Positions 8,697 through 17,793 of a DNA stretch of 22,669 nucleotides are shown here, one piece after another (the first letter of the stretch is position 1; each line of letters begins with the position of its first letter). The position numbers and the translations under genes were made by a program. Below the pieces are notes generated by a model. That model was given only the letters and a program-made list of their open reading frames with translations. It ran no database searches and was not told the DNA's origin. The DNA is from Auxenochlorella pyrenoidosa (taxonomy: Eukaryota > Chlorophyta > Trebouxiophyceae > Chlorellales > Chlorellaceae): positions 1,389,113 to 1,411,781 of the forward strand of contig KQ481993.1 of NCBI GenBank assembly GCA_001430745.1, in the 5' to 3' direction.

Positions 8697-11379
8697 TCAT
8701 GGCGGACCGCCCGGGCAAAGCATTGACAGCAGCAGCTGCCAGGCCGCAAAGTTAACCGGGTCGCCGCACATGCCGTTGACCGGCACCCGCAAGTGGTCGT
8801 ACGTCATCGGCGGGTAGGCTGGCAAGGCGGCGCCATCGCCGCCAGCCCAGGCCAGCGGCCCGCCTGCAGCCAGGGGAGCCGCGCAGTTGCCTCGTGCCTG
8901 TTGCCGGGCTTGAGCAGTCGCATCATGGCGGCCTTGCAGTGTATCATGATCGCCCTCTCGCCAAGCCGCCACGATAGGGCAGCCCCCTACCCCCCACCCC
9001 CCCCACCCCCCCACCCCCCCACCCCCCCACACACACCACCCCATCCCCTCCCCCACACACACCTCACCTTGGTACTGCGTATTGCTCGACAGGTAGCACT
9101 GGTAGTGGTAGTCCTCTGGCGCTATTGTGGTGCGCTCCGACACGTGCTGGGTCAGGGCGTCAATGTCGAGCAGCATGAGGGGCCTGGCCCTGCCCGCGGC
9201 GCCGCCCCCGCTGGCGCCGCCCCCGCCTGCCAAGCCCCGGCCCCGGCGCTGCCCGCCGCTCCCCCCATCCCGTCGCCGCCGCCATCAGAGCTGCCGCCCA
9301 GCGTGCGCGCCACCAACTGCCTCAGCCGCCGGTTGCGCTCGGCCACCACCTGCCGCGCCCGCGCCTTGTCGGGCGTGCCCAGCCGGTCGGTGGGGCAGGT
9401 CAGCAGCACCACCTGCGCTGCGCGGGCCTGCACCTCGCGCACAAAGTCCAGCCACCTGCTGCGGGGCCGGGGGGGCATGGGCCGGGCGGGCGGCGGGCCA
9501 CGGTGTGGGTGGGCAGGAAGGCCTTGTGGGATGCTGCGCCCCACTTCGCCTGCAGCCAGCATGCATGCCATGCATGCAGTGCATGGGCAGCCATCCAGCA
9601 GCACTGGAATGCATGATGAGGCATGATAAAAACGGAGTTAAAATGCAGCTTTTAGAGTCCAGGCAAGGGTTTCCACCTCACCTGGGCCACACAGAGTTCG
9701 GGTCCACCTCCCACACACAGAGCGACAGCAGGACAAGCATGCGGCCCGCCGCGCCCGCCGACGCGCCCCCCTGCTGGCTGCCCAGGTACTGCTGCACAAA
9801 GCGCTTCTGCCACTCTGCTCGAGAGCCGACGACAAAGTCTGCTATGAGCAGAGGGGCACCGGCCGGCCCTCCCGTCCCAGTGGTGGTGGTGCTGCTTCTG
9901 CTGCTGCTGCTGCTTCTGCTGTTGTTGCTGCTGCTTCCGCCGCCACCAGCCCTGCCGCCTGCTACCAAGGCTTGTGCCGATGCAGCAGCCGAGGCGATGC
10001 GCAGCAGGCGCTCAAGTCCCGCTTGCATGATGCTCTGGTTCCACACGCCCTGCACATAGTTGGCTGCCAGCCGGGCAGGATGGAGGGACAGTGGCAAGTC
10101 AGCCGCGGCACATTGGGGGCTGGCACCCAGAAACAATGCAGGCAATCATTTGAGCTACCCTGCAGGGCCGCTGAGTGGCAGGCCCAGCGGCGCTGCGCTG
10201 CCAGCCATGGCACGCTGCGCTGCCCTCTGCTTGTTTGGGACCAGGGCGGCGCGCAGCGTGTTTTGCTCCAACAGGGCTGCATGCATGTGCATGCATGCAT
10301 CCTGCATCCCAGCAGGCACCATCACTCAATTGCGTGGCCTTCCAGCCTGCAGCGCTCACACCTGTCGGGGACAGCCAGAGCGCATCAGTGACCATCCCAA
10401 CGCCGGTGCTGTCGCCGCCAGCAGGCCAGGCCTGCCAGGCATAGTGGCCGTGCACCATGCCTCCCCCGTCGATGACGGCTGGCTGTTGCCTCAGCATGCT
10501 GCAGGGCGGCTGGGAGGGAGCGCTCAGGGCAGTGGCAGGGGCCATTGGAGCAGCCAGAGGGATGAGGGCGAGGAGCAGTGCGCGCCATGTGCAATGCGCC
10601 GGAAATGCCCGGGACAGGCCGCACTAACAGACGCCGCAGCTCGCACCCGCAGCAGCAGGCCGGTACCAGCACAGGACGCACCTGACCAGCCGCACAAACA
10701 GCTGGCGCACGGTGCTGTCCCCAGAGATGAGCAGGCGATCGTACCCAGCGCCCTGCAGGCAGCGCGCCACCGCCGGGCCGGCCAGCGGCCGCCAGCGGCT
10801 GCTTGCGCAGCCCGCCGGCTCAAACAGGGCGCCCGGGAGGCCCAGCCCGCCGGCCCAGGGGGTAGAGTTCGTGGCCACCCAGCGCCCAGCAAGCAGCGCT
10901 TCTGAGGACAGCAGGCAGCTGCCTTGGGCAGGCTGGCTGCCAAGCTGGCTGGGGGGGTTCGCCGGCGGCGGCAGGGGGGCCGGCGTTACTGGCAAGACGT
11001 TGCACGCGGGCGGCAGCCGCAGCAGCATGTGCCGCGGGCTGACGCAGCGCAGGGCCTGCAGCAGCGGCTCGCTGCAGGGGCGGCACGCGTAGCCCGCGCC
11101 GCTGCAGCACCGAAACGATGGCGCTTGCAGTTCGGCCATGCAGCGGTCGCCCAGGCGGTCGACCGACTGCCATGCCCAGCAGTCCGCAGGAGGGCCTGTG
11201 TCTGGCGGGCCAGCACCAGCCCCTGCCGTGCTGCCAGGCTTGGCCCACCAGGCAGCTGAGGCGGCGCTGCTGCGCTGCTTCCGGGCAAGCAGCAGACACG
11301 CAGCCACCAGCGCCAAAAGCCCAGAGACAACAGCTGTTGTTGTCCCGGCACGTGTCGTCTGCTTGCGCACTACTCGCAT
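8697..11379 (-). CDS. SGNH acyl-esterase-like type II membrane protein (second copy, divergent)
   Basis: Exons are 11379-10682, 10498-10362, 10063-9682, 9458 (or 9455) to 9068 with an internal frame change, and 8863-8697. Residues 13-32 form an anchor (TTAVVSGLLALVAACLLLAR). A Cys-rich lumenal stem follows, then GRWVATNSTPW and the nucleophile block LLISGDSTVRQLFVRLV, joined across a phase-2 intron to SMLRQQPAVIDGGG. Later come VWNQSIMQAGLERLL, a Ser/Thr repeat, a block RARQVVAERNRRLRQL, LMLLDIDALTQHV and EDYHYQC (the probable acid-His site), and the tail VPVNGMCGDPVNFAAWQLLL. This layout is that of SGNH/PC-esterase proteins such as Cas1p, NXPE and TBL. Between about 9180 and 9330 the frame must shift, with no GT donor visible. 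Two donors (10362 or 10360) fit exon 2. Overall similarity to gene 3 is low outside the GDS and His motifs, so a recent tandem duplication is unlikely. Confidence 0.72.
8985..9067. repeat. C-rich (transcript: G-rich) tract after a donor
   Basis: A long CCCCCACC run with CACACA on the + strand. It fills the 5' part of the gene 4 intron 9067-8864, so the transcript is G-rich immediately after GTGAGG. Confidence 0.7.
9882..9947. repeat. CTG/GTG trinucleotide tract (poly-Ser/Thr on minus strand)
   Basis: Imperfect GTG and CTG/CTT triplets. On the minus strand in gene 4 they encode an Asn/Ser/Arg then Thr run, probably a flexible loop inside the SGNH domain. Confidence 0.7.
10064..10361 (-). other. 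Gene 4 intron holding CATGCATG palindromes
   Basis: This predicted intron contains overlapping TGCATGCA copies at about 10278-10302. A similar cluster lies at 9556-9582 in the next intron. No reading frame in it fits the family. Confidence 0.45.
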
Positions 11380-12473
11380 TGTGCTGCACGGCGCTGCAAC
11401 CAAAAGGAGAGACACGTGGCGGTGGCAGTGCAGGAGTGGCAGCGGGGAGGGCGGCAAGCGGCGGCGGCAGTTGCACAGCACTGAGCCAAGCTGTGGGCCG
11501 CAGTGGGATCGCACGTACTTGCAAAAGAGCAACAAACGAGACTTGCGCTTGCCTCACACGTCGAGCGCGCTCTGCTCAAGTCGGGTGGAGCCTCGCAGAC
11601 ATGGCAACTCCACCTGTATTCCAAGCTAGTGGATGTCAGTTGTTCAATGAGGCGGCCCGTAGTTCTTGAATCCCTATGATGTGCAGGGTGGTACCTCAGC
11701 AGGCACCTCGGATGGTTGGCAACTTCAAGCTGGCAATGGCTGATTTCTGCTGCCAGGAGCGTGCTTTCCTCTGCTCGAAACATCCAACTCTCATTTCGAC
11801 CCGTTTGAAGCTTTAGAACTACCGAGCTGGCACTAGTCGTCGTTGCCTGCAACACGTCACTTTGGTTCGTGCCCTACTCTTCAGGCAAGATTCAAGCCTC
11901 GCCGTCTCTGCACCGGCCCAAGAACGGAAACCTGCTGCTTTGATAAATGAAATTCTTCCTACTCGCCTGTGCTGCTAATCGGCGCACTTGATGACACACC
12001 ACATTTTCCTGTTGGAGCTCATTCTGCTCATCCCCTGGGCATGGTGTGAACCAGCAGGCAATGATTGATTTTGGCTTTGCTGCTGTGATTGCCGTCATAC
12101 TTTTCCTCCACTTTTGGCTGCAAGAATTTTCGCATCCTCTGCTATGTGAAATTGATCCTCAGGCTGCCTCAGGCATAGGCATGCCAGTGTGCCGGGGCCA
12201 GCGTGCCGCACCGCACGCCCTGTTTGACCTCCCCACAAACTGTCACGCGGCATTGCTGTGACATGATCGCTGCAAAATTTACAGAAATACTACAGCGATG
12301 AAAAGATTTCAAGCCCTGAAGCCATGCCTGTTGGCGGGCGCAACCGCCTGCGCAACCGAAAGCGGCGGCAGCACAGCTGGCAAGTCGTCATCAGTTCCTG
12401 GCTGACATCTGACGGTGAAGATCGCCTCGCTAATCCTTTTTGTAGCCGATTCGCCCCCCGCTGGCTCATCAAA
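11380..12473. promoter_or_regulatory. Shared divergent promoter region of genes 4 and 5
   Basis: The 1.1 kb lies between two divergent starts, so it must hold the promoters of both the SGNH protein (-) and the methyltransferase (+). Much of 11620-12300 is visibly less GC-rich than the genes. There is no TATA box I would defend. One small + frame (ATG 12061 to stop 12261) begins with a hydrophobic stretch, but nothing else supports it as a gene. An in-frame ATG at 12324 could extend gene 5 upstream. Confidence 0.5.
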
Positions 12474-14269
12474 ATGGCGGCCTCCACTCGAGGGAGCCCA
12501 CCGCAGCAACGCGTTCTGCGGGCGGCGCTCGTGGGTCTTGCCACCCTGGGGCTGATCATCTATGCACTGAGCAGGCCGTCCAGCGGCGGCTTTGCTGGAG
12601 CCAGCAAGAGCGGTGGCGGTGGCGGGGGCGGCGGCAGTGACGGCAGCGCCTTGGCCCCGTTCATCAATTTCTCATACGATCCGCTGAAGCATGCCAGCGG
12701 CGAGGCTGCTGCAGCAGACACCCCGCCGCCGCAGCGCCGGCCAGGCTTCCAGGCTGCGGAAAACGCCAATCAGGCCAAGTATGACAAGATGTGGACAGGC
12801 AGCAGCTCGTACCAGAAGGGCTCCTGCTGGGGCTGCCGCTTTGTTGGGGATGTCGTCACCAAGCTGGACTTCCACACAGTGCTGGACGCCGGCACGGGTG
12901 AGGACGGTGACTGTTGAGCTTTTGCCAGGCATACAGGCTGCATGCAGGTTGGGAGCCTTGCCCTCCGCCGCGCCCTCCGCCGTTCAGCTCCCAAACATTG
13001 CTCTGCCTGCCTGCCTGCCCGCCTGCCTGCTCGCTGCACGCTGGTGGCACCAACCTGCCATGACCGCCCACCCTGGCGCAGGCAACGGCGGCAGCGTGCG
13101 CGCGATGCGGCTGCGCGGGAAGGCGGCCTGGGGCATCGAGCTGTCGCAGGCGGTGCTGGAGCGCGACGCGCCCGACCTGCTGGCTGCGGGGTATGTGGAG
13201 CAGGGGTCGCTGACCAACCTGCCCTACGAGGACAGCCAGTTTGACCTGGTCTTCTCGGCCGACGTGCTGGAGCATATCATGCCGGAGGAGGCGGATGCAG
13301 TGGTGGCGGAGCTGGTGAGCACCCTCCAGAGCCCATGGCTGCCCCGCGCCATGCCGTCGTGCCAGGCGGCTGCGGGGCAGTGCTGCGGGGCAGTGCTGCA
13401 CGTGCATGTGGCCTGCAGATGCCCGGTGCATCCGTGGCTGCCCTCCTCCCACTCGCACCCCCTCTCTCCCTCGGGTCCAGGTGCGCGTGGCCAAGCGGCA
13501 CATCGTGATGAGCATCAGCCTCAAGTCCTACCAGAACAAGGGGCTGCACACGCTGCTGCGCCCGCGCGAGTGGTGGGAGGCCAAGTTTGCGGCGCACGGC
13601 GCGCACCCCAACCGGGCGGTGCTCTGGGCGCTGCAGCAGAAGGAGACGAGGTGGGGGATGGGTGGGGTTTGGGTGAGGTGGGGGAGGGCTGGGGCATAGC
13701 TGTCGGAACTGTGGGCGCTATGCCACTTGGCTTTATCGCGGCATGGTTGGACCCAGGAGCGCTGCATTTTTCGATGCGAAAGCGTGAGCCCTGCCTGTCT
13801 CCTTGTGCTACGATTTCCTTCATCTGCATGCACATGGCGCTCCCACCTGCCCTGCCTTGCTCCCCTGTGCTGTGTACAGCTTTTCAAGGGAGAAGGGTGA
13901 CTTCACAGACTGCGTCATGGATGGCTCGGACAGCGATGGCGGCTTGTACGAGGTCTGCGTGGTGCAGATGGTGAGACGTGCGGGAACATAGGGGGGTGGG
14001 GATTGGGGGTGGCGCTGTACACACCCTTGCATTGTTGGCTGTGGCTGAGGCCAACAGCAGAGGGCAGACCGCTTCATCTCTTGAGGCTGGCCACACCCGC
14101 ACACAACGCGTACCTTGATATACTTCCTCCCTTTCTTTTGCTGTTGTCTCCGATCATGTAGCCGTGGCTGGTGGGGCGGCCGGGCCAGGAGGTGCGGCAG
14201 CACCGCTGCATCACGCCCGCAAACGGCGAGCTGGAGCCCTGGATGTTTGCCTTCACGGTGGACAAGTGA
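12474..14269 (+). CDS. Membrane-anchored class I SAM-dependent methyltransferase
   Basis: Exons 12474-12897, 13082-13314, 13481-13650, 13880-13970 and 14162-14269 give 341 residues and all phases close. All introns are GT-AG. The start ATG sits in a strong context (CAAAATGG); another in-frame ATG at 12324 would add 50 residues. Residues about 15-32 (LRAALVGLATLGLIIYALS) form a signal anchor, followed by a Gly-rich linker, which suggests a lumenal catalytic domain. The fold is shown by motif I, VLDAGTGNGGSVRAM, then IELSQAVLERDAPDLL, and FDLVFSADVLEHI (post-I/II of the Methyltransf_11 type). An HIVMSISLKSYQ strand and a C-terminal EPWMFAF block follow. The substrate is not shown by sequence. 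Its place between an SGNH esterase and a sulfotransferase, with the same topology, suggests glycan O-methylation, which is an inference. Confidence 0.82.
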
Positions 14270-14596
14270 TGCGCGCCTGCAATGTGCAGCATTTTTGACG
14301 CCTGCTGCTGCACGACCGTGACGTACGAATGTGATAGATATTGTATTATTTGAACGAGGGCATGCAATGCGGCGGTTCTTGCAGGCACAGCGCACCTGGC
14401 GTCAGCTGAGGTGTACAGGCACAGCGACTGCCCTCACTTGTCGTGTCCGTCACGTGGTCTCTGCGTCGTATCACCACTTACATAGGCGCAAGGTGCCGTG
14501 TCTGCCCCTTTGCAAGACCGGTGCGCGAGAAGCGCGAGGCTCCTCCCTCACTGTCGACACCCAACTCACGATGCGACGTTGGTAGCACGCCAGAAG
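14270..14596. other. Intergenic region between genes 5 and 6
   Basis: It holds the 3' UTR of the methyltransferase and the promoter and 5' UTR of the sulfotransferase. A short AT-rich patch (about 14328-14350) lies near the expected cleavage area. I see no TGTAA signal and no further gene. Confidence 0.4.
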
Positions 14597-17500
14597 ATGA
14601 AGCTGCGGCGTGTCGCACAAGAGGGACCGACTTTGTCCCACGTTGTGGCCCTGGCCTGGGCGGCCCTGGCCTGTGCGCTGGTGGCAGAGTTCTCCCGCAG
14701 CAGCTGGAGAGATCCGCACTGCGCCGGCAGCCCAAGCGGGCCTGCAGGCGCCGCCGCTGCCAACCGCACCGCGCTACCTCCCGCCGCGCCCTACACGGGG
14801 CCCATCTGGCAGCAGGTCGATGCGCTCATACGGCAGGGGCCTGCCCGGTTTGGCAGGCAGGCCAAGCAGCCTGGCGGGGTGCCCGCAAACCTCACGCTGC
14901 TGCTGGTGCACATGACCAACCACAATGCAAACCTGCACGGCGTGCCGGCAGGCATCGGCCCTGGCCTCTTCCGCTGGTTTGCACATGCCCACACGTGAGC
15001 CTCTGGGCTGGCCAGCCTCCAGTGCTTGAGGGTGATAGGGGCCCTGTGTGCTTGCGTGACAGGCTGGACAGTCCGCCCCTCCAGCCGCGGTGCACCCCCG
15101 CGCGTCGCTGCTGTCCGGCCCTGCTGCTGTACCCCTTTCACATGGTTCTGCCCCCGCCCAGCGCTGCCGCCTGCCATCCCTGCCCCCGGCAGGTTCAACA
15201 AGTCGGCGGGGCAGAGCAACCGGCTGCTGCAGTCGCCAGTGCCGGCGTGCCACTTTTACGTGGACCACCGGTACCGCATCCTGTACATCCGCAACACCAA
15301 GACAGCTGGCACCTCCATCTCCTCCACCCTGGGCATGAAGGAGAACCCCATGGCCTGCCTGTGAGCGTGGCGCGTGGTGCCGGGGCCCGGGCGTTGCCTG
15401 GTGGGGGAGAGAGGGGTTGCTACGGTGGGGCGCGGCACATGTGCAGCGCACATGAGGGGCCGCGCCGCAGCCGTTTCGGTGGTCGGCTCCGCCCTGCGGT
15501 CAGCATGGGCGTGGTGGCTGGAGGCGTTCGGTGTTGCTGGTGTTGTGCTTGCGCTCGGTTGCGAGGGTGCCGACGCGCGGGTGGCCCGGGTCGCGCCGCC
15601 CCCCCTCCTGCAGCAACCCCGCGTGGTGCTACGCCAAGTGCAAGGGCAAGCGCGTGTGCATGGAGTACCTGTGGGATGAGCGGGTGCTGCGCCGCGTGTT
15701 CCAAGAGTACACGGGTGCGCGGGGCGCCCCAGGGCAGGGGCGGACAAGGCCAGGGCTGCCGCTGCCGCCGCCGCCGGCCTCGGCGCCGCACCCTTGTGGC
15801 CATTGCAGCCTGGTGGCGGCAGCTCAGCGGTGCAGCGCTTCTGTCCTTGGCCTTGCCACACCATGCGGTACCTCCAGCTTGAGCCCAGAGCCAAGAATAT
15901 ATCTGTAAGCCCGGTTGCCCCCCGCTCCCCCTACACCTGCAGTCTTTGCCTTTGTGCGCAACCCCTGGTCGCGCGCCATCAGCAGCTGGCAGCACATCCA
16001 CAAGTATGGCCTGCGCAGCGACTGCCAGGACTCCTTCGACAAGTTTGCAGAGGTGCCCAGCGCGTACGGCGCCAAGTGCCTGGCCTAGTGAGTCAGCCGG
16101 TGGCTGCTCACATGCACGCGCTGCGTGCCGGGGCGGCAGCGCCAGTCGCACATGCGCGCGCTGCGTGCCTGGGAGACAGTGCCAGTCGCCTGGTAGTTTG
16201 CAGAGCCAGCTCCCAGGCCCTCCCGCGATACGCCACGGCCCCCCACACCCCACCCCCTGCCCCACCCCCACCCACCCCGGGCAGCCAGGGCAAGTGCTGC
16301 CGCAAGCGGTTTGGCTGGATCCTGGAGCACATCGAGCCGCAGACGCGCTGCCTGTTCACCGCAGAGGGGCGGCCCATCGTGGACTTTATCGGGCGGGTGG
16401 AGAATGTGGACGAGGACATGCAGGTGGGTGGGGCCAGCCGGCTTGTAATGGTGTGGCCAGAGCCTGCGGTGTGTGTGTCTGTGTGATGCAGAGGCAACGA
16501 CGTGCAGGGTATGTCGCAGCGTGGACAAGGGCCTCTGCTGGAAGTGCCTGAGTGCCAGTGCTGTCGCCTTTCGCTTGCCGCATGCGCCGGAGCCGGCATT
16601 GAAGCCACCCTGGGGGTTGCACCCTGGCTGCCGCGCCGCCCCGCAGGCCCTGCTGGCGCTCATCAACAGCCGGCGCCCCATGGGCACCGAAGCGCTCAGC
16701 GCGCCGCCGCTGCCCAAGCTGATGGTCGGCGCCGACGAGGCTCCCAAGTGAGCAGTGGGGACATGCACATGGACGCGTGTGTGTCGCCGCCCCTCGCCCG
16801 TCCACTCGCTGGCAGGGCTGCTGCCACGCTGCCTAGGCGCTGCCTCTGCCTCCCGCGCGCCTCATGTGTGCACGCCTTGCGTGCCCGCTGCTCCCAGGTG
16901 GCAGCTCTGCAGCGGGACCAGCCAGGGGCGGCTGCCCCCTGGGTCACCCTGGGCCCTGAGCAGAGCCCCGCCTCACCACCACCCTTTCCACCCTCCTCTT
17001 CATACCACCCCCACCCCCTGGCCCCTGTGTTGCAGCAGGGAGGAGGAGCGGTGGCGCCGTTATGCAGAGCTCTACATGAACAACTCAGGCGAGCGCGCGA
17101 GCGAGGGCCGCTGCTTGCTGCTGGGCGCAGGGCACCCCCTCGCCGCGCCCCGCCTGGTGCAATAGCCCGGGAACTGTTTTTGCCACATGTGGACATCCGC
17201 CCGCCGTACGCGTCAGGCTCTGCTTCACCTCCCGCGTGTCGCGCCGCCACAGTCCGGCCATCGCCCACCGCCCGGCCCCTCTGTTCCCTGCGCCCGCCCG
17301 CAGCCCTGGAGGACATCAGAAGGTACTTCCACAGGGACTTCAGCCTGCTGCAGTACAACAGCAGCATACCCTGGGCGGACAGCGGCATCGACGGCGGCAT
17401 TGTGCTGGGCGACGGGACAGCCAGCCTGGCAGTCCTGGGCAGCAGCACGAGCAGCCTGGCGGATGCTGACGGCGGCGGCTTGGGCAGCGGCAGCGCCGGC

Positions 17501-17635
17501 GGAGGAGGCGGCGGGCAGCAGACTGGCGCTGCGGGGGCGGCGGCAGGGGGCGGCGGCAGCAGCACAGGACATCACGCAGAGCCAGCGGCAGTGCAAGGCT
17601 TCCCTGATCCCAGAGAAATGGCGATGAAGGGATGA
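14597..17635 (+). CDS. Golgi-type carbohydrate sulfotransferase
   Basis: It transfers sulfate from PAPS to a sugar, probably in the Golgi lumen. Exons 14597-14994, 15193-15360, 15614-15714, 15943-16087, 16285-16423, 16647-16747, 17036-17088 and 17304-17635 give 478 residues with all phases closing. The N-terminus has a signal anchor (SHVVALAWAALACALVAEFS, about residues 14-33). The 5'-phosphosulfate site is ILYIRNTKTAGTSIS, with the family Lys, and the 3'-phosphate site is VFAFVRNPWSRAISSW. Both fit the Sulfotransfer_2 group. Downstream blocks are KCCRKRFGWILEHI, FIGRVENVDEDMQ and RWRRYAELYMNNS joined to ALEDIRRYFHRDF. The last 80 residues are Gly/Ser-rich. Intron 17089-17303 needs a GC donor (CAG|GCGAGC); reading on reaches a stop at 17163. 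The acceptor at 17035/17038 is a tandem NAGNAG. The acceptor sugar is unknown. Confidence 0.87.
16109..16188. repeat. Two-copy 40-bp tandem repeat in a sulfotransferase intron
   Basis: Units 16109-16148 and 16149-16188 are the same length and share CACATGC, GCGCTGCGTGCC and GCCAGTCG, with a handful of differences. They lie in the intron 16088-16284, 20 bases after the donor. Confidence 0.85.
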
Positions 17636-17793
17636 TGGGCAGCGTGCTGGCCCTGCATCCCTGCCACCGCCACCCAGCCGCCTTATCTCTGCTCTGTTCC
17701 CAGCATTTCATTGTGTTACAGTGATACACACTGCGCCTGCTAGCCATGCCTTTCAGGAGCTTATCATGTGCGTCAGCGTGCACAACGGCCGTG
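17636..17793. other. Short spacer between convergent genes 6 and 7
   Basis: It holds both 3' UTRs. A minus-strand TGTAA at 17720-17716 fits a poly(A) signal for gene 7. No gene is seen. Confidence 0.45.
17716..17720 (-). terminator. Possible TGTAA polyadenylation signal of gene 7
   Basis: TGTAA on the minus strand, about 75 nt after the stop of gene 7, at a reasonable distance for a green-algal poly(A) signal. The match is only five bases. Confidence 0.35.

Noticed and set aside
12691..13974. Long + strand open frame (427 codons) over the methyltransferase
   Set aside because: It covers the introns and reads the first exons in the wrong frame; only the segment 13082-13314 coincides with true coding frame.
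14443..15882. Long + strand open frame (479 codons) over the sulfotransferase
   Set aside because: It lies out of frame with the anchor and PAPS-binding motifs and has no motif of its own.
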